A stretch of 64,000 bases of DNA, taken from positions 186,001 to 250,000 of the forward strand of contig CAWCMK010000008.1 of NCBI GenBank assembly GCA_963796705.1, in the 5' to 3' direction. The notes under the pieces were generated by a model. It ran no database searches, was not told the DNA's origin, and saw only the letters and a program-made list of their open reading frames with translations. Position numbers and translations under genes: made by a program. Positions 26,746 through 34,409 of this stretch are shown here, one piece after another (the first letter of the stretch is position 1; each line of letters starts with the position of its first letter). Source of the DNA: VRUE01 sp963796705. Its GTDB lineage: Bacteria > Actinomycetota > Thermoleophilia > Solirubrobacterales > 70-9.

Positions 26746-29004
26746 CTACCGTTTCCGGATCGGAGCGTAGTCGGCCATCAGCTTGCGCTCCGTCCCGTCG
26801 CCGGCGAAGCGCACGACGACGACTCCCCCCGGCTCGACCCCGGTGACGACACCCTCGCCAAAGCTCGCATGAATTACGTCATCGCCCGCCTGCAGCTCGA
26901 GCGCCGGACCCGGTTCGGGGGGCGCCTGGAGACCGGCGACCGTCGCCTCCCAGCGGCTGGCAGCGCCCGGCGGAGCGCCGTGGTCCTCGGTCAGCTGATC
27001 GGGAAGCTCAGCGACGAAGCGCGAGGGCATGTTGCGCTCTGCTCGCCCGAACAGGCGCCGCTCGCGCGCCCAGGTCATGTAGAGGCGGCGGCGGGCACGG
27101 GTGATCCCCACGTAACAGAGGCGGCGCTCCTCCTCCTCGCCGCCCTCTTCGAGCGCCCTGGCATGGGGAAAAGAACCCTCCTCGCAGCCGACGATGAAGA
27201 CCGTCTCATACTCCAGACCCTTGGCGTTGTGGAGCGTCATCAGGGTGATCAGCGACTCATCGCTGCGCAGCCCATCCTGCTCGGTGTAGAGCGAGATCTG
27301 CTGCAGGAACTCCTCCAGCGGACTGACCTCCGCGGTCCCCTCGAGCTGGCGGTTGGCGTCAAACTCCGCGGCGACGCCGATCAGCTCCTCGAGGTTCTCG
27401 ATCCGCCCCTCGGCCTCCACGGTGCGCTCCGCCTCCAGAGCCTCCAGGTAGCCGCTCTCGCCGAGCGTCGCCTCGAGGACCTCGGCCACTGGCGCCCCGG
27501 CGCGCGCCCGTTGGGCAAGTGACTCGATCATCTCGTGGAAGCGGAAAATCGACCTGATCGCCGCCGCACCGAGGCCCGGAACGCTCTCGGCCCGACCGAC
27601 CACCTCCCAAATCGGCAGCCCGGTCGTGTTCGCGTGGGCCGCGATCCGGCTCTGGCTGGTGTCGCCGATCCCGCGTCGCGGCGAGTTCACGGCGCGGCCA
27701 AAGGAGACCTGGTCGGAGGGGTTGACGAGCAGGCTCAGGTAGGCGACGGCGTCCTTGATCTCCGCCCGCTCGTAGAACTTGGTGCCGCCGATCACCTGGT
27801 AGGGCAGCTCGTAGCGGACCAGGGTGTCCTCGAGCACGCGGCTCATTGCGTTGGTCCTGTAGAAGACCGCGACGTCCTCGCGTCGCATCCCCTCCTCCTC
27901 GCCGAGGCGCTGGATCTCGCCCGCGACCCAGCGCGCCTCCTCGTGCTCGTCGCCGAGCTCCGCGAGCTGCACCGGGTCCCCGCCGGACTCCTCGGTCCAG
28001 AGGCGCTTCTCGCGGCGTTCGCGGTTGCGCGAGACGACCGCGTTGGCGGCCGAGAGAATCGTCTGCGTGGAGCGGTAGTTCTGCTCGAGCTTGACCACCT
28101 CCGTCTCGGGGAAGTCCCGCTCGAAGTCCAGGATGTTGCGGATGTCGGCGTGCCTGAACCCGTAGATGCTCTGGTCCTCGTCGCCGACGACCATCAGGTT
28201 GCCGTGCTCAGAGCAGAGCAGCTGCAAGAGCCGATACTGGGCGTGGTTGGTGTCCTGGTACTCGTCGACAAGGACATAGCGAAAGACGCGCCGCCAGCGT
28301 TCGCGGACCTCCTCAAAGAGCTCCATCGCGTTGACGGCGTGGACCAGCAGGTCGTCGAAATCCATCGCGTTTGCGGCCAGCATTCGCTTCTCATACAGCG
28401 CGTAGGCCTCGGCCACCGCCTCCTCGAAGACGCTGCCCTGTGTTTCGGCATAGGCGGCGGCGTCGACCAGCCGGTTCTTGGCACCCGAGATCTGCGCCCG
28501 GATCGCGCGCGGCGGATAGCGCTTGGGGTCAATCCCGAGCTCGTTCATGGAGCGCTTCAGCATCCGCAGCGAGTCGCCCTCGTCATAGATCGTGAAGCCG
28601 CGCGAGTAGCCGAGGCGCTCGGCCTCGGCGCGCAGCATCCGCGCGCAGGCTGAGTGGAAGGTCGTAACCCACATCGTCCTGGTCGCGCGCCCGACCAGGC
28701 CCTCGACACGCTCGCGCATCTCGGCGGCCGCTTTGTTGGTGAAGGTGATCGCCAGGATCTCCCCGGGGCGCGCCGCTTCGGTCGCCAGCAGGAAGGCGAT
28801 CCGGTGGGTGAGCACGCGCGTCTTGCCCGAACCGGCGCCGGCGATGACCAACAGCGGCCCCTCGCCATGGCGGACCGCCTCCCGCTGGGGCTCGTTGAGC
28901 TCGGCGAGCAGGCGCTCGGCGCGGTCGGCGCCTACCTCGGTCGGCGCCTCGGCATGCAGGCCCGCCTCGCCTGCTTGGTTCTCGGAGTCGACTTGGAGGG
29001 CCAC
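26746..29004 (-). CDS. pcrA: ATP-dependent DNA helicase PcrA/UvrD
   Basis: Superfamily 1A 3'-5' helicase of repair and fork restart. The 752 residues show motif I VIAGAGSGKT (Lys61), motif Ia FTNKAAAEMR, motif II VDEYQDTN, motif III VGDEDQSIYGFRHA, motif IV LEQNYRST, motif V TLHNAKGLEY, and motif VI CYVGITRARRRL. The C-terminal tail (HASFGEGVVTGVEPGG...) is the small Tudor-like domain of PcrA that contacts RNA polymerase. The start is GTG 29004. A long unstructured N-terminus of about 25 residues precedes the helicase. Confidence 0.94.
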   Translation of the reverse strand: MALQVDSENQAGEAGLHAEAPTEVGADRAERLLAELNEPQREAVRHGEGPLLVIAGAGSGKTRVLTHRIAFLLATEAARPGEILAITFTNKAAAEMRERVEGLVGRATRTMWVTTFHSACARMLRAEAERLGYSRGFTIYDEGDSLRMLKRSMNELGIDPKRYPPRAIRAQISGAKNRLVDAAAYAETQGSVFEEAVAEAYALYEKRMLAANAMDFDDLLVHAVNAMELFEEVRERWRRVFRYVLVDEYQDTNHAQYRLLQLLCSEHGNLMVVGDEDQSIYGFRHADIRNILDFERDFPETEVVKLEQNYRSTQTILSAANAVVSRNRERREKRLWTEESGGDPVQLAELGDEHEEARWVAGEIQRLGEEEGMRREDVAVFYRTNAMSRVLEDTLVRYELPYQVIGGTKFYERAEIKDAVAYLSLLVNPSDQVSFGRAVNSPRRGIGDTSQSRIAAHANTTGLPIWEVVGRAESVPGLGAAAIRSIFRFHEMIESLAQRARAGAPVAEVLEATLGESGYLEALEAERTVEAEGRIENLEELIGVAAEFDANRQLEGTAEVSPLEEFLQQISLYTEQDGLRSDESLITLMTLHNAKGLEYETVFIVGCEEGSFPHARALEEGGEEEERRLCYVGITRARRRLYMTWARERRLFGRAERNMPSRFVAELPDQLTEDHGAPPGAASRWEATVAGLQAPPEPGPALELQAGDDVIHASFGEGVVTGVEPGGVVVVRFAGDGTERKLMADYAPIRKR

Positions 29005-29088
29005 CCGCCGAGCATAGCCAGGTGTGCGGCGGGGCCCTCGGGGTTTTGCGCCGCTAGCAGGGCCCAGGCGGGGCGGCGCGGGGCGCCG

Positions 29089-29682
29089 CTATTTGGAGCA
29101 TTCTTCGGCGATTTCGAGCACCGGCTGCGATTCGCCGAGCACCAGCGCTTTGAGTTCGGAGTCGCTGATTTCTTCGAGGCCTGCGATCACGCATTCGGCC
29201 AGCGCGGGTTCGACCTTCTTTTCTTCGCCGAGACCCTTCTTGAAGGCGGCGACCAGCTTTTCGCGATCGAAATTCACGAATTCGACCGCTTCGTTCAACT
29301 TCCATGCGCCTTCTTCTTCGATCAGGCCGACGATCAGCGTCTGGCCGTCGAGGGTGCCCCCCGTGAAGGCGACGGTCGCCCTCGCTTCTTCGCCTTGGAC
29401 TTCGACCTTGCTGACTTCCACCGATTCCGCCTGGTGCGTGCCCCTCGCGGCTTCTTCTTCACACTCTTTGAGCGCTTCCTTGCCCTGACCCGCGTTGACC
29501 TGTTCGACGAAGGCGGCCGTCTCAGCTTCCGTACAGATGCTCGCTTCGGTCCCGGTGGCCGCGGTTTCGATCGCGCTGGTGATCTTGTCTTCGGCGCTTT
29601 CGCCCCCACCACACGCGGCGAGCGCGAGCGCCGCGGCGACTGTCAGGACGAACACCGGGAGAACGAGACGGCCCTTGGTCAC
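29089..29682 (-). CDS. Lipoprotein of unknown function
   Basis: GTG 29682 is preceded by AAAGGA about 8 bases upstream and opens a lipoprotein signal peptide (MTKGRLVLPVFVLTVAAALA) with lipobox LAAC at about residue 24. The mature part (about 170 residues, acidic) has a fold pattern like small DUF4878/lumazine-type lipoproteins: helices, then a strand pair (ATVAFTGGTLDGQTLIVGL, key part GGTLDGQ), then helices. There are four more Cys. Glu is mostly encoded by GAA, unlike the neighbouring GAG-rich genes. Function unknown. The frame is open upstream to 29922 but without coding sense. Confidence 0.75.
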   Translation of the reverse strand: MTKGRLVLPVFVLTVAAALALAACGGGESAEDKITSAIETAATGTEASICTEAETAAFVEQVNAGQGKEALKECEEEAARGTHQAESVEVSKVEVQGEEARATVAFTGGTLDGQTLIVGLIEEEGAWKLNEAVEFVNFDREKLVAAFKKGLGEEKKVEPALAECVIAGLEEISDSELKALVLGESQPVLEIAEECSK

Positions 29683-29722
29683 GCTGGGGTCCTTTCCAAT
29701 GGCTGGGGAGCGGCAGGCTACT

Positions 29723-30463
29723 TCAGCCGCCGGCGGGTGAGCGGCCGGTCCGCGGGCGGATCGCCTCCTCGCCGCCGTCGGCGCTGGCACCCCTGCCGTC
29801 CAGCTCGGCGAGCCGGTGCTCGAGCGTTGCAATCCGCTCGGAGAGCGTCTTGATCGCCTCGGCAATCGGGTCGGGCAGGTGAACCCAGTCGGCATCGGGT
29901 CCCTCGACCCGTCTTCCCGCAATCTTCACCGGATGCCCCGGGTTGCCGATCACCGTCGAACCCGGCGGCACGTCCTCGACGACCACCGTGTTGGCGCCGA
30001 TCTTGGCACCCTCGCCGACCGAGATCGGTCCCAGAAGCTTGGCGCCGGAGCCCACCGTGACGTTGGCGCCCACGGTCGGGTGGCGCTTGCCGCGCTGAAA
30101 ACCGGTTCCACCCAGGGTCACCCCCTGATAGAGGGTCACCCGCTCGCCGATCTCCGCCGTCTCGCCGATCACGACGCCAGAGCCGTGATCGATGAAGAAC
30201 TTGCCGTCGATCCTCGCGGCGGGGTGGATCTCGACCCCGGTCACCGCCCGCGCGCAGTAGGCGATCAGCCGGGGCAGCAGGGGCACCCCCGCGGTCCGCA
30301 GCGCGTGCGCGACGCGATGGGCGAGCAGCGCCTGCACCCCGGCCCAGCTGGTGAGGATCTCGAAGGTCGAGACACCCTGGGCGGCCGGATCGCGGTCGCG
30401 CGCCGCGGCAACGTCGTCGCGGACCTCGCAGAGCAAACGGTTCCAGGCCGATTCGCGATTCAC
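29723..30463 (-). CDS. cysE: Serine O-acetyltransferase
   Basis: Makes O-acetylserine from serine and acetyl-CoA for cysteine synthesis. The 246 residues contain the N-terminal helical domain and a left-handed beta-helix of hexapeptide repeats, with the catalytic His/Asp stretch FFIDHGSGVVIGETAEIG and TLGGTGFQRGKRHPT. The C-terminus ends Ala-Gly-Gly and lacks the terminal Ile that CysE of enterobacteria inserts into CysK. GTG 30463 overlaps the cysK stop by 4 bp (GTGA), so the two are coupled. Confidence 0.94.
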   Translation of the reverse strand: MNRESAWNRLLCEVRDDVAAARDRDPAAQGVSTFEILTSWAGVQALLAHRVAHALRTAGVPLLPRLIAYCARAVTGVEIHPAARIDGKFFIDHGSGVVIGETAEIGERVTLYQGVTLGGTGFQRGKRHPTVGANVTVGSGAKLLGPISVGEGAKIGANTVVVEDVPPGSTVIGNPGHPVKIAGRRVEGPDADWVHLPDPIAEAIKTLSERIATLEHRLAELDGRGASADGGEEAIRPRTGRSPAGG

Positions 30464-31383
30464 GGTGCAAAGAAGGGTAGGGACATGTAGCGCTCGCCTG
30501 AGTCGCAGACGATCGTCACCACCCGCCTGCCCGCCATCTCTGGCCGCGCGGCGAGCACCAGCGCCGCGTGGATATTGGCGCCGGACGAGATTCCGGCGAG
30601 GATCCCCTCGCGCTGGGCGACCAGACGAGCGGTCTCAAGCGCCTCCTCGTCAGAGACCGGGATCGTCTCGTCGATGACCCCGGGATCGAAAACCTCGGGC
30701 ACAAAGCCGGCGCCGATGCCCTGGATCTTGTGGGGCCCGGGGGTACCGCCGCTCAGCACCGGCGAGGAGGCGGGCTCGACGGCCACGACGAGGGCCTCCG
30801 GAGCGCGCTCCCTGAGCATGCGCCCGACGCCGGTGATCGTGCCTCCCGTGCCGACCCCCGCGACGAAGGCACCGATCTGGCCGTCGCAGTCGCGCCAGAT
30901 CTCCTCGGCGGTCGTGCGCCGGTGGGCCTCTGGGTTGGCCGGATTGCAAAACTGCTGCGGCATGAAGCCCCTGCGCTGCTCGCAGATCTCGCGGGCGAGC
31001 TCAACCGCCTCGCTCATCCCGCCCAGCGAGGGGGTCTCACGCACCTCGGCGCCGTAGGCGCGCAGCAGCTTCGCCCGCTCGCGGCTCATCCCTTCGGGAA
31101 GGGTCAGAATCAGCTCATAGCCGCGCGCCGCGCAGACCATCGCCAGGGCGATGCCGGTGTTGCCGCTGGTCGGCTCGACGATCACCGAGCGGCCCGGCTT
31201 CACCCTTCCGTCCTCCTCGGCGGCATCGATCATCGCCACCCCGATCCGGTCCTTGACCGAGCCACCCGGGTTGAAGTACTCGAGCTTGACGGAGATCTCG
31301 GCCCCGAGGCCCTCGGCGAGGCGCCGCAGAGCCACCATCGGGGTCTCCCCCACGACCGCCGAAGCCTCGGCACCAATTCGCAT
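30460..31383 (-). CDS. cysK: O-acetylserine sulfhydrylase (cysteine synthase A)
   Basis: PLP enzyme that joins sulfide to O-acetylserine. The 307 residues have the PLP lysine Lys44 (NPGGSVKDRIG), the substrate loop PTSGNTGIALA, the phosphate loop GVGTGGTITGVG, and a C-terminal SSGANI. ATG 31383 gives the normal N-terminus. An unrelated secreted-protein gene is divergent, and the 174 bp between holds the promoters. An Rrf2 regulator lies 0.7 kb away, which may control this pair. Confidence 0.95.
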   Translation of the reverse strand: MRIGAEASAVVGETPMVALRRLAEGLGAEISVKLEYFNPGGSVKDRIGVAMIDAAEEDGRVKPGRSVIVEPTSGNTGIALAMVCAARGYELILTLPEGMSRERAKLLRAYGAEVRETPSLGGMSEAVELAREICEQRRGFMPQQFCNPANPEAHRRTTAEEIWRDCDGQIGAFVAGVGTGGTITGVGRMLRERAPEALVVAVEPASSPVLSGGTPGPHKIQGIGAGFVPEVFDPGVIDETIPVSDEEALETARLVAQREGILAGISSGANIHAALVLAARPEMAGRRVVTIVCDSGERYMSLPFFAP

Positions 31384-31518
31384 CCGAAGGACCCTACCTC
31401 CGGCCCGGAGCGCCCCACCGACTGGGCAGCCATGGGACGGATGTCCGAGCAATGGTGGTAATCGATCCGCTGAGGTTGCTCATGGGACCCGATGGCGGCG
31501 CCCGACAAGACCACGAAA

Positions 31519-31539
31519 CGCGGGGCAGGAGGCCCTGCG
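31519..31539 (+). promoter_or_regulatory. Leader hairpin with AGGAG loop upstream of the small secreted protein
   Basis: An 8-bp stem (CGCGGGGC paired to GCCCTGCG, one G-U pair) carries a 5-nt loop AGGAG. The true ribosome-binding site AGGGGG with ATG 31558 follows 10 bases on, after TCCTAAAT. The loop could pair with the downstream TCCT, or act as a decoy ribosome site. It could also be part of a terminator for transcripts from upstream. Confidence 0.4.
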
Positions 31540-31557
31540 TCCTAAATAGGGGGTGAC

Positions 31558-31815
31558 ATGAAGCACAGGACAAAGCTCCTCGCGACGGTGGGAACCGCTG
31601 CGGCCATCGTCTTCTCCGCGCTGGCTCCGGCGGGTCAGGCCGCATGGTTTAACCGCGGGCATCATGGCGGGGGCGGCAGCGGCGAGCCGCTTTACTGCGT
31701 CGTCGTTCAGGGGTTGAAGGCGCGCGGCGCAAATGAATTCGCCCAGTGGATCGAAGAATGGGCGCAATCGCACGGGCTGGCCAGCTGTGAAGGCGAAGAA
31801 ATAATCAAGAGCTGA
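31558..31815 (+). CDS. Small secreted protein of unknown function
   Basis: An 85-residue product with a clear signal peptide (MKHRTKLLATVGTAAAIVF, cleavage near APAGQA), then a His/Gly-rich turn (NRGHHGGGG), and an acidic helical part with two Cys that could form one disulfide. A strong AGGGGG ribosome site lies 5 bases before ATG 31558. The family is not recognised. A large hairpin 25 bp after the stop suggests it is monocistronic. Confidence 0.7.
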   Translation: MKHRTKLLATVGTAAAIVFSALAPAGQAAWFNRGHHGGGGSGEPLYCVVVQGLKARGANEFAQWIEEWAQSHGLASCEGEEIIKS

Positions 31816-31839
31816 GTTCGGGCTCGATGAGGTTCAATC

Positions 31840-31877
31840 GGAGCGGGCCTGGGCCGATCGTCGGCCAGGCCCGCTCC
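31840..31877 (+). terminator. Very stable terminator hairpin after the small secreted protein
   Basis: GGAGCGGGCCTGG-G-CCGA and TCGGCCAGGCCCGCTCC form a 17-bp stem with a single bulged G and a 3-nt loop. No T-run follows, as is common in GC-rich actinobacteria. It is almost symmetrical, so it could also stop minus-strand transcripts leaving the Rrf2 gene. The remaining 190 bp up to the Rrf2 stop hold nothing I recognise. Confidence 0.7.
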
Positions 31878-32066
31878 GCATGCTCTGGGGCTGCCGCAAA
31901 CACGTCTCGCGGTAGTGCCTCCCGGCATCCAGGATTCGGCACGAGCCCGCAATCCAGGCGGCGCTGACGCCACCGCATCGCCAACCGATCAGGCCGCCCG
32001 ACTGACGCGCAGTCGTGATCGAGCAAGTTCCTTGGCTCCGCAGGAGCGCGCAGAGCGAAGCCGAGC

Positions 32067-32465
32067 TCAGATGAAATACATCCCTGAGCCGGCCTCCTCA
32101 GCCTCGCGACGGGCAACTTCGGCGATCGTCGTCTGGCCGAAGACCTTGCGCAGGGCACCGACGCCCTCGGCCCAGATGCCGCCCGCCTCATCCGCCTCCT
32201 GGCCGACCTTCCCATCGAGGCTCTGGACCACCTCGAGCACGGTGATCTCATCCGCGGGCCGGGAGAGTGTGTAGCCGCCCTTCATGCCCCGATGGCTGGT
32301 CAGAAGGCCGGCTCGGCGCAGGGTCGAGAAGAGCTGCTCGAGGAACTGCTCGGGGATCCCCCGCCGCTCGGCGAGCTCCTTGATCGGCACCGGCCTATCG
32401 CCCGATCGCGCCAGCTCTGCCATCGCCACGACCGCGTAGCGGGACTTCGAGGTGATCGAGATCAC
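32067..32465 (-). CDS. Rrf2-family transcriptional regulator without Fe-S cysteines (CymR-like)
   Basis: The 132-residue protein starts at GTG 32465 and has the Rrf2 winged helix: SRYAVVAMAELARS, the recognition helix with RRGIPEQFLEQLFSTLRRAGLL, and the wing SHRGMKGGYTLSRP. There is no Cys at all, so it cannot carry the [2Fe-2S] cluster of IscR or NsrR. That is the CymR type, which in Bacillus senses cysteine status by binding CysK. cysK-cysE lie about 0.7 kb away on the same strand, which fits but does not prove that role. It may end antisense to the start of the response regulator. Confidence 0.85.
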   Translation of the reverse strand: MISITSKSRYAVVAMAELARSGDRPVPIKELAERRGIPEQFLEQLFSTLRRAGLLTSHRGMKGGYTLSRPADEITVLEVVQSLDGKVGQEADEAGGIWAEGVGALRKVFGQTTIAEVARREAEEAGSGMYFI

Positions 32466-32576
32466 CGCTCATTTCTACCGCACCCCGCGGACCCCGCTAG
32501 GTTAGGATCGGTCGGCCAGCGTGGCTTCGCCGTAACACCCATCCGGCGTCGAAACCCCGACCTGAACGGAGCCCTC

Positions 32577-33197
32577 CTGAGCGAGCGCCCACACTGCTTG
32601 GTAATCGACGGCCAACCCCTGGTGCGACTGGGGATGCGCGAGGCGCTCGGTGATCGGTTTGAGGTCGATGAGCTCGCCAGTCGGGCCGAGGCGGTTGACC
32701 TGGTGCGAGACGTCGGTGGGTTCGACGTCGCGATCGTCGACATGCGACCCCACCCCGCCGGGACAAACGGCGCCCTGGGCCCCCGCGAGACGATCCGCGA
32801 GCTGCGCAGAGCCGAGCCCGCGCTCGGCATCGTCGCCCACGGCGAGCGTCCCGAGCGCCATCTCGCCAACCGGGCCCTGCAGGCCGGTGCCGGCGCCTAC
32901 CTGGCCCGCACCGCGGGGGCCGAGCAGTTGCAGCGTGCGGTGCGAGCGACGCTGGCCCAGGAGAACTTCATCGACCCGGCCGTCCCGCCGCGCGGCAGTC
33001 GCGGCAAGCTGACCCGTCGTCAGCGAGAAATCCTGCAGCTGCTCGCCGACGGCGAATCGACCACCGTCGCGGCCCGCGAACTCGGACTCAGCGAAGAAAC
33101 CGTGAAGACCCACACCAAGAACGCCCTGGGCCGCCTGGGTGCCCGCAATCGCACCCATGCGGTCGCGATCGCCCTGCGAGAGGCGCTGATCGAGTAG
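32577..33197 (+). CDS. LuxR/NarL-type response regulator with degenerate receiver domain
   Basis: About 206 residues: a receiver domain (1-120) and a C-terminal GerE/LuxR helix-turn-helix (LTRRQREILQLLADGESTTV...). The best-fitting start is CTG 32577 (MSERPHCLVIDGQPLVR), with CGGAG a few bases upstream; TTG 32598 would cut the first strand. The phospho-acceptor Asp55 is present (AIVDM), but the acidic pocket has D-G not D-D, the switch Thr/Ser is Ala (VAHGE), and the conserved Lys is Arg (AYLAR). It probably works without phosphorylation. No kinase is adjacent. It is convergent with the HDOD-LuxR gene, 2 bp apart. Confidence 0.75.
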   Translation: MSERPHCLVIDGQPLVRLGMREALGDRFEVDELASRAEAVDLVRDVGGFDVAIVDMRPHPAGTNGALGPRETIRELRRAEPALGIVAHGERPERHLANRALQAGAGAYLARTAGAEQLQRAVRATLAQENFIDPAVPPRGSRGKLTRRQREILQLLADGESTTVAARELGLSEETVKTHTKNALGRLGARNRTHAVAIALREALIE

Positions 33198-33199
33198 CT

Positions 33200-34285
33200 C
33201 TAGATCCAGCCGCGGTCGCGGGCGGTGAGCACGGCCTGGGCACGATCGACGGCGCCGATCTTGCCGTAGACGTTGTGCAGGTGGGTGCGGATCGTCGAGA
33301 CGGAGAGCTGCATTTCACCGGCGATCTGCTTGTAGACCATCCCCTCCGAGAGATGCCGCAGGACGTCGAGCTCACGCGCCGAGAGGGGGCAGGGCTCGGT
33401 GAAGCGCGGGCCGCTCTCGCGCGGATAGGGGAACTCGTAGAGCAGTTCGCGCAGTTCATCTCCGTCCAGACCGCAGCGATGCGCGGCGACCCGCAGGCGC
33501 TCGGGCGAGATCGTCTCCCCCTGCGAGTAATGGGCGACCATGTCGGCGACCGCCACCATCCCGGCCATGCCCTCGGCATCCTCGGCGTGGTGACGCTCGA
33601 TCGCGACAGCGATCCGCTGTGGGACGTTCCAGCGCCGGGCCAGGACTCCGCCGACCAGTGCGTGGTCGATGCCGAGCTGGTCACGTTCTTCGCGCAGGCG
33701 TTGTTCGGGGCTGCGGGCGGTGCTGTCGAAGAAGGGCTGGCCCGCGTAGAGGGACATGATCACCAGGCGACCGACGTCGTGCAGCAGGGCGGCGACGGCG
33801 AGCTCGTCGCGATCGGGCCAGCCAATCGCCCGACCGAGGATGTCGGCCGCGTGCTGTGTGGCCAGCGCGTGGACGCGGAAGCGCTCGGGGTGCAGGTCGC
33901 GACTGCCATTCACCTCGAAGAAGTCAAAGACGCTGGCGGTCCCGGCGATCGCCAAGACACCGGAGGGCTTCAGGGTCTCGACGGCCTCGGGGATGCTGGC
34001 GGCACCGCCGGGCGGGCTGCCGCCACGATTTGCAGCCCGCAGGACGGCGATCGCCAGCGCCACGTCTGACTCGACCGCATGGACCAGGTCGCCGACGCGG
34101 GCGGTCTCCGCGGTCGCCGCCCGCATGACCCTCGACCGCGACTCGGCGAGCACCGGCAGGCGCTCGACGGCCTCAAAGGCGGCCGCCAGACGCGCGCCCG
34201 GCGCGGGTCGGCCCGCGGCCTTGCTGCGCACGGCGTGCTCCTTGGCCTTTCCATTTGTTTGCGGTTTCGCCGAAGGCATGGGCAT
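33200..34285 (-). CDS. HDOD-domain protein fused to LuxR-type DNA-binding domain
   Basis: The 361-residue product starts at ATG 34285. Residues 25-270 are an HDOD domain (ALLHDVGRLVIMSL; H...HHAED), related to HD phosphohydrolases but used mainly for signalling. The last 65 residues are a GerE helix-turn-helix (LSARELDVLRHLSEGMVYKQIAGEM). The arrangement couples an HDOD sensor directly to DNA binding. Target genes and the ligand are unknown. An AT-rich palindrome lies 45-60 bp upstream. It converges with the receiver-LuxR gene, whose DNA-binding domain is of the same type. Confidence 0.8.
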   Translation of the reverse strand: MPMPSAKPQTNGKAKEHAVRSKAAGRPAPGARLAAAFEAVERLPVLAESRSRVMRAATAETARVGDLVHAVESDVALAIAVLRAANRGGSPPGGAASIPEAVETLKPSGVLAIAGTASVFDFFEVNGSRDLHPERFRVHALATQHAADILGRAIGWPDRDELAVAALLHDVGRLVIMSLYAGQPFFDSTARSPEQRLREERDQLGIDHALVGGVLARRWNVPQRIAVAIERHHAEDAEGMAGMVAVADMVAHYSQGETISPERLRVAAHRCGLDGDELRELLYEFPYPRESGPRFTEPCPLSARELDVLRHLSEGMVYKQIAGEMQLSVSTIRTHLHNVYGKIGAVDRAQAVLTARDRGWI

Positions 34286-34328
34286 TTGCTCGCCTAACCA
34301 TCGGCAACGAAGGACGTTCGGTTTAACA

Positions 34329-34345
34329 GAATTTCCCCAAAATTC
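34329..34345. promoter_or_regulatory. AT-rich inverted repeat upstream of the HDOD-LuxR gene
   Basis: GAATTT-N5-AAATTC lies in the 124-bp gap between the HDOD gene and gltX, within the only AT-rich island nearby (with TTTAAC next to it). Its symmetry and position 44-60 bp from ATG 34285 suggest an operator or promoter element; autoregulation by the LuxR domain is possible. Confidence 0.4.
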
Positions 34346-34409
34346 GGGATGACTCGCACCTGAGTTGTGCTTTGCGGCGCAATGCTGGGCGACCGCTGGG
34401 CGATTTGGG

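Noticed and set aside
31384..31557. Possible riboswitch between cysK and the small secreted protein
   Set aside because: I compared it by eye with c-di-AMP, SAM, glycine and guanidine riboswitch consensus and saw no match; only the short leader hairpin is reported.
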